Source of the DNA: Echinometra lucunter
Lineage: Eukaryota > Echinodermata > Echinoidea > Camarodonta > Echinometridae
Assembly (NCBI GenBank): GCA_029962745.1
Contig: CM057154.1
Location: 26,810,970-26,874,969, forward strand
Length of the DNA stretch: 64,000 bases
Direction of reading: 5' to 3'
The notes beneath the pieces are model-generated. The model did no database searches, had not been told where the DNA came from, and saw only the letters and a list, made by a program, of their open reading frames with translations. Shown piece by piece: positions 1 through 11,800 of the stretch. Every line of letters starts with the position of its first letter. Within the stretch, counting starts at the first letter, position 1. The position numbers were made by a program, and so were the translations under genes.

Positions 1-744
1 ATTGTTGGTAGGTCAGGGCAAAGTCATGTCATAACATCGCTTTAAACACACATAATACACATGTAAGCTGTCCATCAGGTATAATTGTGTGCACTTTCTT
101 CATCAGAATAATAGTTTTGCTTGGCTATGTACCGGCACCCTAAATTTTTACATACTATGAATATGGGATAGTATACAAATAGCGAATAGACATGAGTGCG
201 ATGGTACAAGATTTCGCATGAGGTGAAAGAAGTTACGTCGCGATCTTTCACCTCACGCAAAATCTTGTACCATTGCACGAATTAGAATATTCACTGTTTG
301 TATTGTACAATGCCTCGGAAGTCTGAGAAATTGATGAAAATCAAGAAAAACAGTCACATTTTGGTGAAGAAGTCAGGGTTTATAGAGCAGGGAAAACAGT
401 TGGCCGACTGCAAAATGCAGCTGCCCTGGGTGCATGCGCGTATCTGTAGCAGTGCGTGAACACGACTTGCATTGCTGCCATAGCCTGAGCATGCAAAAAT
501 AAATATGTGTACACAACAACGCACAGCAAGCTACTTGTGACATCACAAAAGAAACATAAAGAGTTATTTGTGGGAATCTACTGTGACATCACACTAATTC
601 ACCATGCAATAGTACATTTGGGATGGTACGAGTGCAATGGTACGAATATCATGCGTTCAGCTCCCATAGACTTGCATACAACAAGCTGAGTAGGTGTTGT
701 AAAATACTCAAAATAGGATATTGTAGTCAATAGGTTTTGTGATT
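1..744. other. Non-coding stretch with a short hairpin
   Basis: I see no exon here. It is probably an upstream GPLD1 intron or flank. It holds the inverted repeat at 196-278, and part of that motif (GTGCAATGGTACGA) recurs near 631-645. Confidence 0.4.
196..278. repeat. Short palindromic element (35-bp arms)
   Basis: Arms at 196-230 and 244-278 are reverse complements with three mismatches, around a 13-base loop. The outer core is ATGGTACAAGAT. It resembles a minimal foldback or MITE remnant. Confidence 0.75.
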
Positions 745-2457
745 AATATAGGTTTTCCCGGTCAATTTCATACTTTTTCCATTCCAATTCATGAACGTGC
801 ATTCAATTTCACGCAACGCAAACCTCGCGAAGACATTCGGGCTTCCAAATTCCGAATCCGATCGATCAATTTCATTTATGGGCGCTCTTATTCTCTTTCC
901 GTAAATCAAAATCACGCATGAGCGTTCAATTTCCAAATGCGAGCATTGTATTTCCTACTTGCGCATTCGAATTCAACTCTTAGTCATGATGACGCTGTTT
1001 GGGGCGTTCAATTTCATTTTCAGGCGATCAGTTTCCTACTTCGTGCACTCAATTTAGTGGAGAAGATAAAAAGGGGGTTATGAGGGGGAGAGCGGGACGA
1101 GCGTTGGTTGTTTCTGATAAACGAGCACACTCCGAAAAAGGATTAGTCAAAATAACTATTATGTTGGTGCATATTGTCCGACCAAAATTTTGGTAAAGAT
1201 TGACCAATATGATGATGATCATAATTACCCAATTATATATTTGTTGAAAATTAATGTACCCAAATTTTGGTTGATTTTAACTAATTTTTTTTGTTCAGAC
1301 ACAAATTCACCAACACATTGGTTATCTTGACCAATCCCTTTTTAGAATGTACACAATATATCCGCACATCCCTCACCCCTAACACACACACACAAGAAAT
1401 AAAATCCCATTTTCGTCGGCCTCTAGTATGCTTATTCTTTTTTTAAAGGTTCTATATTGTTCTGAATTTGTATCCACTTACAATGATATCCATGATTATT
1501 ATGGATAATATGAATATACAAAGATAGGAAGAAAACTCCGATGAGAGTTATAGTGTGGAGTTTCAAATTTTCGACTTGTATTTAGATCATCTTCAGGAAC
1601 TGAGGTAAAACAGAACAAGAACTGTTTTTGTATACACTGATATAAGAAGGCATCAAAATGTTCAGTTTTACCTACAATTTCTGAAGATGATCTAATCAAA
1701 GGTCGAAAATGTGAAACTCAACACTATCATAACTATGACTCTCATCGAAGTTTTCTTCCAATCTTTGTATATTTACAATGATATCATGTCCTTATATGCT
1801 CATGTATACTTCAATACTTTAACAGCATAACGACATAATTTCTAACTTACACTCCTTGATGACGCCACCCATAAAAAAGACAAAATCACAACACTAACCA
1901 CACAATGCGTCAATTACAAAACCAACTGGCAAACAACATGATCTCAAAATCTCTCATGTGGAAGCCTAAATAAACAGCAATATGAAATGTTTGTAATTTC
2001 CATGTTACCAGTTTCAATGGAAGCATTTATGGCATAAACCTAAAATAGTGGACTTAAGCATGATAACATTATGGCAAATGTCTTGCCAAAGAAGCCCAAG
2101 TTATTCCAAACTAAGTGAAAAACACCCGCAATGACCCCAAGCTAACTAAATGCAATGAATCTTTTAAATTGAATGCACTTATTTGGAACTTGGTTGCCTT
2201 TTCACGAATATGAATGACCAAGGAGATTCGGTCGCCGGGTTGAAATGAATTTGATTGCCCATTTATCAAAAAGCATGCTCCTACTTTGAATTTGAATGAC
2301 CCAAATGAACAATTGATTGCTCGGATAGTGAATCTGAATGACCCAATTTGAATTTGAAAGCTGCTTCAGAGCTGCGAGCGTGAAATGCGGGAAATTGAAT
2401 GCTCGGAATATGAACTTGAATGACAAAATCATGAAATTGACCGGGAAAACCTATATT
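745..2457. mobile_element. Foldback-type element with minisatellite-like arms
   Basis: The two ends are inverted copies of AATATAGGTTTTCCCGGTCA (745-764 and 2438-2457). The arms (about 745-1060 and 2165-2457) are built of degenerate ~20-30-bp units around the motif GCATTCAATTTC, on opposite strands in the two arms. The middle contains a second inverted repeat (about 1505-1605 and 1665-1775). This plan is like the TU/foldback class described in sea urchins and Drosophila. No target duplication and no transposase were seen. Confidence 0.7.
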
Positions 2458-2511
2458 ATTGAATGGAATATTAATCAAAACATTTTCTTGTTATTTTCTA
2501 TAATTATGCAG

Positions 2512-2539
2512 GTTAGGTGAAAAGATTGCCTTTTCTAAG
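2512..2539 (+). CDS. GPLD1: GPLD1 28-nt microexon
   Basis: The 28 bases lie between a TATGCAG acceptor (G at 2511) and an AAG|GTAAGA donor (GT at 2540). They add one base to complete an upstream codon and then encode LGEKIAFSK. This aligns with the YGEMLAVSK stretch of vertebrate GPLD1, directly before the LYPTY segment that continues at 3134 in phase 0. The exon is too short for ORF scans. A foldback element ends about 55 bp upstream. Evidence is homology plus phase; no transcript was seen. Confidence 0.8.
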
Positions 2540-5500
2540 GTAAGAAATGGACCCTTTTTGTACACTCTTGAATGCATCCATGTATTTGTACCATAGTTTT
2601 ACATGTAGTTTCATAATCAGCAATGAAAGCGAACATCATAATGTCTAATTGTTCATCTTTGTGAAAAGGTAAATGTACCTAGCAGTTATTCATTCATTCA
2701 TTTAGAATATTGAGCTATAGATAGAGGCTGCAAGGCTCTGCATGTTGTGCAATGGCCTGGCAAGTATATCCCTGTATCCTTGTCGCCCATCTATTTATCC
2801 TTAATTTCCCAAGCCCACAAGTAGGGCCCCTGTGCTACTGTTCCCAAGCCTGTTGTTGCTGTTGTTTAGGGTTTTGTGTATGTGTGTGAGTTTGACATTT
2901 GTATGTGTGCTTTTGTTTCTGTTAATATTGTATTAATTTTTTGAAGAGGGAGGGACATCTATGAACTTGATTTTTGGGCAATAAGAAAAAAAAATGGGCC
3001 TTTTAATTCTAGGTGCTTATTTGTGGTATACATGTATGTGTTTGTGGTGAAGAAACTTTTGTTTCTTACGTGATTGATCATGTAGATTTGTTGTTTATTT
3101 ATTTGTTTGTTTTTCATGTCTTGTATGCCATAGCTCTACATGGATTTCTCTTCCAAGTCACCGTTCATGGTGGAGGAGTTTGAGCCTTATTTCCTTGGAG
3201 GTGTAGATGATATGGCATCATGGAGTCAAAGATTGTGGCATGATACCATCCATATGCTGGAGAATGGAACTGAGTAAGGGTGCAGCAGCTTAGACTATGA
3301 ACATGACGGACAAAGAAAGCGGACAAAATAAAAAACCCCTCATTCTACCCTTCACAATGGTTCTGGTAGTCAAAAGAACATCCCTTCACTGCTATTGTCT
3401 AAAATATGTGGAACATGTGTCACAAGCATATTCACCTGGAACTACATGATTAAACATAATAGCTGTGAAGGGATGTTCTTTTGACTACCAGAACCATTGT
3501 GAAGGGTAGAATGAGAGGTTGTTTATTTTGTCCGCTTTCTTTGTCTGCCATGTTCATAGTGTTAGATATTTTGTCTATGATCCAGTCTTTTATTCCTTGC
3601 AGACATACATGTATTACAACACTTGGATAAATATATCTTATGTATGATGAAGGATAAAAAGAAAATTATTTCACATTTTTTTGAATTCCTCTTCTTAATG
3701 TGGTTTAATACTTTTCATTCAATCAATAGTACACTCAACTTCCTGGATGCGCTGTTCCAAGTTATTGTTAGTTGTTACCAGATTTTAAAGAGGTGTGGGG
3801 GTGGGGTGTGGTATAGGGAGGGGAGAGGGGATTATGAGCTTGGCCATGGGGCAGCTGTTTGTATTGGATTTTGCACGCGGCTTCCAAATTATATGTAATG
3901 ATCTCACCCTCATCAGTCTGTTAATATAGTTGCATTATATGTCACAAGCTTGGCCATTGAGCAACTGCTTGTAGTGGATTTTGCATGCTGCTCCCAAATT
4001 ATGTAGAAGACAGCCTCCATCTATATGGTCTGATAGTTGTATTACCTGACAAAATTTATGAAATAATGGTAGCATTCTGGAAAATTTCAATTTGCCTTTT
4101 ATTATCCTGTTGTCTTATCCACAGTGTTTGTGATGTCCCCCATAATCCCATCTACATCAACTGCTCTCAGGGTATGCTATCTACTGAATCACTACCAGGG
4201 AGATGGAGAACACCCCTGCAGGGTCTCAGGAGCAAGATAAACCTCTATGGCTTAGACAGGAAAGATGTCAAGATCAGTCCATCAACCAGAGGAGTCTATC
4301 TATCACCAGCAGATTCAGTCAAGGTGTGCATGGCCATTCACACATAGGGGGCAGGGGGGCAGTTGCCTCCCCCCAGAAATTTTCAAAACCCTCTTTTTTT
4401 TCTGTTTTCTTTTTTCTATATTGTATTGAATTTTTTTTTTTTTTTTCAATCCACCTAGAATGTGCATTAAATCATTCAATTTCATTTCTAAGAATGCAAA
4501 AGCTCCCATTCAAACTTGCATGTTTCCCCCAAGAAAAACAATTCCTGCAAACAGCCATGCATGTGTGGACACTTTGCAATCAATGTGAATAGACTTACAT
4601 TAAATAGCGACTTTTATTGATTACAGCTATGTGTATAACAGATTGTAGATTTACAATTTGCAAAATTGCGATCAGTGTGCCTTTTTGGAAACTGTTTATA
4701 AGATGTTCTGTTCTGTTTGTGTTACACAAAATTAATGTAAGATTCATCAAACTGTCATCATGCGAATCATTTAATTATTAGCTGATATATCGTGATCATG
4801 CTCCAAACAGTAAGCCTTGATTAGACTTTTTAGTGGGCATGAGTAGCAGTAATTAACTCATTTTCATTATTTCATTGCAATAACTGATATTTTTGTCTTT
4901 CACGTAAAGCTTTATATGTTGGGAGGGTTCATTGCATTTTTGTTTAAAGCTAGAAGCTTCTCAGCAGTAATAAATGTGACATAGAAAATTCTTTTATTTT
5001 GTGATTATATGTAATCATTTGCTTTCTGTGAACTGACAACTATATTTTTTTAAATCAGCTGTTGAAAAGTCATTTCAAATTCTCTACTTGTAACTCTTTT
5101 TTAAAACAAGATACTTCTTGAGGTAAAAGAATCATTTATTTTGGACTTTATAATTGGCAGACACAACTCCGGGCTGTCAGTGAGAGAGTCCAAGAGAAGA
5201 AAAGGAGAGTAACATCTTTGTCTCATAATGATAAACAGCCAACATCTACATTCTATGTCAGAGATCCTTATGCAAGGCTTGGGCAGTAAGTTGTGGCTTA
5301 TAATGCTGATGAAGGTTTCATTCAATACAAAAAATTCTTTTTTTCTCTTAACCTTTTTATTTTTTACTTCTTTAGTTTTTCATTCTTCTTCCTTTGTTCT
5401 GTTGTAATGGTCTTCTCTTTATCCCTTCCCCCTTTCTTATTTTTTCTTCTCTATATTCTTTTTTTTTTGCCTTTGCATTTTTTTCTTACCCCTCTTTTGC

Positions 5501-5763
5501 AAAGTTTGAATATGTATATTCACTTCTTATTGTATCGTTGGAGCTGTTTTTGAGCATAAATTGTTTATTTCATGATAGCGAGTAAGGTTGTTGAAAGGGA
5601 AAAGACTTAGATTCTTACCAGAAAAACAGTGACTGATAATGTCACCAAACATTTGGAATTTCATGAAGATTGTGTTTCCTGTATGGCATTTCCTATCTCT
5701 CAGAATATATACCGGTATATTGTCTTCACCTGCATTCCAACTAAACGACACACATTCACCCCC

Positions 5764-5814
<51 letters not shown>

Positions 5815-8800
5815 TGCAACCATACCCACACAAACACACCTTCATCCAAAACAGGAGCATGACGAAAACAAAACATTTTGGGATTGAAGCTGAGGACCTG
5901 ATCATTGGAGCCCCTGGATATGGCAAGGAAGGCCAGGCCCAGACTGGACGAGCCTATGTCATCTATGGAACAAACAAGGTCCTACAAAATGGGTCACATG
6001 ACTTGGATTATGGTGCTGATGTCATTCTTCAGGGTTTTCATGTAAGTATCTTGTTGGTTTGTGGAAGGTGGAGATATGTCACTTGTACAATTACCTTGAA
6101 ATGGATGAAAAGAAACAGCTGGCTGGGATAAAAAAACATTAAAGGGGGTACCCAATGCTGGAACAATGTTAGTCCATTTAAAAGAGCATCTGCCAAAATT
6201 TTTTTTTAAGTCGTGTTGCCAAGGAAACCCCCAAATGTGGTAAGATTTCAGGATATTTTGACCCCTGAGCTGTGACCCAGTTTCAAATGGGTACCCACTT
6301 TGACGTCAAAATGACGTCAAAGTGGGTACCTTGTCGCGCAATTCTAGCAAAATGCACGCAAGATATAAAACATATTGTACAGTCTAGCCCGCAGCACAAC
6401 TGCAATGCGTGAAGCTGGGTACCCACTTTTACGTCATACCTCATACTCAAATTTTTTGATCAACTCTTGACTGTTATGAGAAAATTAGCCAAAACGCGTT
6501 GATTTTGATTGAAAACCATCAAATTTTCAATGTTATTCTTCTTAGAATTCTATTCTCGATCATATATCCAAAACTAGATGAATCTTCGACCACGCGTGGT
6601 CGAATTTTATGCCTCCGCTATTACCAGATCAGAAATAAATGGCACTTCATGTTGCTTTATTCTCATTTATACAATGACATCTTTGACCTTGACCTTTGCC
6701 CTTGTGACCCCCAAATCTTATGAGAGCATTGCCCTTTCCATATGTATACATGAGCCAAGTTTGTTGAACTGTCAAATGGTTACTGAGTTATCACAAGAAC
6801 GAACCATTTCTATGTACATAATGACCTCTATGACCTTTGACCTTTGACCTTGAGACTCCAAAATCTAATCAGATGATTGTCCCTCCCATATGCATACCTG
6901 TGCCAAGTTTGAGGTTGATCGGTCAAATGGTTGAGTTATGGTGAAACCAAACCATTTCTATGTGCATAAGGACCTCTATGACCTTTGACCTTTGACCTTG
7001 TCACCCCAAAATCTAATCAGATCATTGTCCCTTCCATGTGCATACATGAGCCAAGTTTGAAGCCAATCTGTCAAATGGTTCTTAAGTTATCGCGAGAACG
7101 AGCCATTTTTATGTGTATTATTACCTCTATGACCTTGACCTTTGACCTTGAGACTCCAAAATCTAATCAGATCATTGTCCCTCCCATATGCATACATGAG
7201 CCAAGTTGGAACTTGATCCGTCAAACGGTTCTTATGTTATCGCGAGAACGAAAATGGGACGGACGGACGGACGACCCGAAAACATAATGCCTCCAGCAAC
7301 CACCTACGGTGGGCGGAGGCATAAAAAAAAAATTACCATTGTGTAATCACTTTAACATTGTTTGTTTTTTCCTGCTTTTTAAAAATCTTTATTTCAAGGA
7401 ATGATGCACATCCTGTCCAATACCATCATATATTGTGAATAAAGTAAACAAATTGAAATTATCTGGAGGGAGCTAGAATACCATCTCCAGACTTAGTACA
7501 ACATAATTCGTAGAGAGGAAGATAGTAAGCCACAATGTCATTGAAAGCAATAAAAACACTTTGTTGAAATTAGAAAAGTTTTTTTTTTTGCTATTTAAAC
7601 ATGTTTTCACCATGCTTTTCTGCTAGTAAAAGCTTATCATATGAGAGCTGAGGATTTTCTGCCTTGTACAGAATACAAATAGTTTTTGTTTACATGTAAT
7701 TGAAAGGGGGAAATTTTAGTTTGAGCCAGGGAAATTTTTTTTTTTTTTTTCCGGGGCTACTTTTTGAGCTTACTCACTTGAATTTTCTTTATTGTATTAC
7801 AGTTTACATTGGAGCCTATGAAAATTTCAGGGGCTCTTTTTTTAGTTTTCCAGGGCTCTCTGTGGCATTTCGGGGGCGAATTCGTCCCAAGCCCCCGTAT
7901 ATTTTTTTCCCTGGTTTGAGCATTGTATATCTGGATCTAGTCCATTATGCAGATGAGCAGAGAACCTTTGACAAAACCACAACTGTACAATTCAACAAGG
8001 TGATAGTGGAATTTTGATGTTTTTAGCTAAATTGCATGCCCATGTTTTCTGTTTTCTCTGATCAAAAAAAAAAAAAAAAAAAAAAAAAATTCTCACAGGC
8101 AGGAGATAAGTTTGGTACCGATGTGGCAGCTCTGGACATCAACCTGGATGGCATCATGGACATTGCTGTTAGTGCGCCATCAGTGGGATCGAAGAATTTG
8201 GCATACCATGTAAGACCCCCATCAAATATCTGAAAAGAGGATGTGCATCACATCCAGGCTCATAAAGCTCCGCCATTTTGTCCAGATCCATTAAAAGGGC
8301 CGACCTAAGCATCCATCAGTATTCATGATCAAAAATGAATAAGTCATTTTGCAAGATGCTTCCAATTAGTAGCATTTGCGTTTACGTGTCATGAAACATT
8401 ACACGCATCAGCTTATGGCATGCGCAGTTAATGCACAATAAATATGCAACAAATGCGCATTAAATCAAAGTGTTACAATAAAACTAATACGCGCCATAGA
8501 TATGAATAATGCAACAGTGTAATCGATATCATGGCCGAATCATGGTGATAACGGGTGCTTAGTGGCCCCTTCAAATGATCCGAAAGAGGCAGGGCCTAAT
8601 GCCATTCACTAATGATATCCTCGCGTGCTGCTTTTTGTCTAGTAAATTTATTATATGTCTATGATCACATCACATCAGTATTCATACAAGAGGAGGATGG
8701 AACTGCAGTGTCTGCTCCCATTGCAAAATCTAAAAAAAAAAATTGTCTTCATCCCCTAGATTTTCCAAAAATTCTTCCCTCTGGATGTTTCCTTAGCAAT

Positions 8801-11800
8801 TATACCTATGTTTCTACTTAAATGTTTTTACTCAGTACTTGGGGTTGAATTCCCTATGAAGGTTAACCCCAACCCTAACCTTAACCCTAACCTTAAAACG
8901 TGTCAGAGCTATTCTCAAAGGTTGATTACACAGGAAACCTGAATTCATTTTGAGGATTTTAACAATGTATCACAGTAATATCACTCAGTTTTGCCAAATA
9001 TCAAGAACAAACAAAAGGCATTGCTCATGGATGAGCACTCATGGATGAGCATACACAAATAAGTGTAATAACAGTTTGTAGATTTTACAAAGAGATTAAT
9101 TATTTTTAGTCATATTTGAAACCCAGTATATCAGGGCAACATCCCTCCTTATTCATCTTTCCCAGAACACAATCACAATCTTTCAAAAGAGAAAAATCCC
9201 TCTTTGAACACTCTGCTGATACATGTGTGTAAAATGTATGCTTGTATTTATCAGGGTGAAGTGTATATATTCTATGGAAGCAAGACTGGTTGGTCATCTG
9301 TATCTCCTGACATCACCATAACATGTACAGTGAGTTTGCTTAATCATTTGAATACGTATTGCTTCTTACTATTACGTGCACCTCCCATATCAAAATGTGA
9401 ATGGGGGGGGGGGGGGGGGGGAGAAAGACAAAATAGCAGGAAATATGGGAACATGAAAAAAATCACTTGCCTTATTACCTCACAACTCCTCGTCGGCAAG
9501 TGCCCTCTAAGTGGCCATATCAACACTACATAATTCTCCATATCACAAATACGAGATTCAACAGTAGAGGGTGACATTTCCAGCATATTGCGCAGGTTAG
9601 CGCTTGCGCAGATACAAATCCAGGTACCTACGATTTGACGAGATTTTTTCCGGCTTCCATAGAAAATGTACAGCAAGGTTAACAAATCACTCATTTGACA
9701 AAAAATATTGTTTTGGTTTCATAAACTCTCCTGATAAATTTTTCGATCTGTGCAGGTAGCATCAGAATTTTTTGCTTGCATTTTCTAGGCTCTGCTCAAA
9801 AGCTATAATTTTTATGGGACTTGTTAAGACTCGACCCATAATGTTTGTATGGAAACTGAAAGTGCTCTTGTCTACGCCGAGTGTGGGAAACATTGCCCTC
9901 TACTGTTGAATATCATATTTGCGATATGGAGAATTCATATACTCCATCTTCTACATATCAACTGCTAAGAAAGATTTCTAGCAGTTGATTATATCGGCAT
10001 ACATCCCGGAAAAAAGGAAAACAAATTTAACTCTATCCCTTGTGTGTCTATAAAGGTACTTCAAAACATTAGAGACTTGAATCTACTCGTAGGCTGTTTT
10101 GTTCTGCATTAGTCTATTTATTTTAGTTTTCAGAATGATTACATGTATGTCAACACTAAATATCTTTTTTTCAAAATATCCTCACTTCTTGACGGATTTA
10201 GCCATATATCCTCAAATTTGAGTATGTTTATCTTCTAAGTATTTTTCATTTTTCTCTTTTTTGCAACATTTCCACCAACTGACACAGCAAAAGTTTTTTT
10301 TCATTCACTTATATGAACATTTCCTAATATCTGTTCCCCCAAATAAAGCTGAAGTACTGCAACTTTGGTCGGTCATTATCCACGGGTGATTTCAACCATG
10401 ATGGTCACCTTGACCTCCTGATAGGGTCACCGTATGCTCCGGTCAATGGTCATCCTCAGGCTGGCATGGTATCTATCCTCTATGCAGGGTTCCATTACCA
10501 GAGTGAGTATTTGTGTACTAGGGTTCATAATGATATTTTATTGTGAGTGCACAAAATGTAAGGTTATTGTACTCTGTTTTTAAATATGCTTCCTGGACAT
10601 ACAGAGAAATTCAAACTATGATTTCTTCTTCTTCTGTTTTATTCTGGTAAATACTGTGTATCATTTAAGGTGATTAAATTTCTTACTGTACTTGCAAATA
10701 AGAGAAAAAGCCTTTTTAACTCGTTGAGCAGTATAACACTCATTTGCCGTAGACCCTAGCCTGAGTTATCTCGGGCTTGTGTTTAACAGGTTAAGGAGGC
10801 TGGATCAGGGGAGTGTTTCATCAAATGTATTGTCAGTGATTTTTACAGACAACTGTTATAAGCTACTGAAATCCTTGTATCTGATTGGCTGAGATCAAAC
10901 TTGTCGGTAAAAAACACTGACAAGACACTGGATGGAATGCCTCCCCCCCCCCCCCCCCCCCCCCCGGTCGTTTATCTGAGGATGATTTTTTTTTTGGGGG
11001 GGGGGGGTATTTTGCCCCTATTTTAGTAAGGGTATCTAAAACAGTTGTATTTGTACCAGTACTCTGTATATACCCCTTCAAGTGATACCATGCCAATTTT
11101 TATTCATGAAATATTTGTAAATTGCTGTGATATATTCATCATTAGAGCAAGATTATAAAAGTTAAATTTGGATTAATTTCCTCTCATGTTCAGATTCTGC
11201 CGGTGTACATCTCACGGAGAAGGATATGAATTACACGTACAAGGGAGATCAGGTAAAATGCAGAGTAGATCTCAAGCACATTGCATGTGGAGGTTGCACG
11301 TTAAGAGTGAAATCCTTTGGAAACTCTTGTTTGATATCATCACACTACATACATCTGTGACATCAGCAAATTGCTATTATGAGTGTGCAATGAAAAATGA
11401 CACCTGAGGCACGAAAATTTTTTCCAGAAAATCGGGGGGGGGGGGGGAGAGAAGTTGAAATTGTGGAGATGCTTGTAGGCTGTCAAGGTGTTCCAATCAT
11501 GGTAGATATTGCCCCTTGGCAGAATGATAGTTTACGTATTTGTTATCTAAGAATGTAGTTAGAATCCCCTGATGAAAATTAAAATAAATGAATAAATAAA
11601 AATAAAATAAAAAATAAATAAAAATACCTGCTTGCTAATGCTCCCTTTGAAGAAATTTTAATATCAAACAACAACTTTTTATACCAAATAGCCTGCTTTA
11701 AGAAACAATATCACATAAACTTTTACATTTCTAATATCACTTGGGATATTTACCTAACTTTTTTTTTTTGATCTGTGTATTTTGTCCGCTTTCTTTCTTA

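Noticed and set aside
745..1196. Two overlapping ORFs of 60-69 residues
   Set aside because: They lie inside the foldback element arms and show no domain.
5527..5887. Poly-Gly and poly-Pro ORFs
   Set aside because: They come from reading the 50-C homopolymer; the only real coding there is the GPLD1 exon at 5855.
8868..8898. True telomere or chromosome end
   Set aside because: Only about 30 bp, degenerate and inside a GPLD1 intron.
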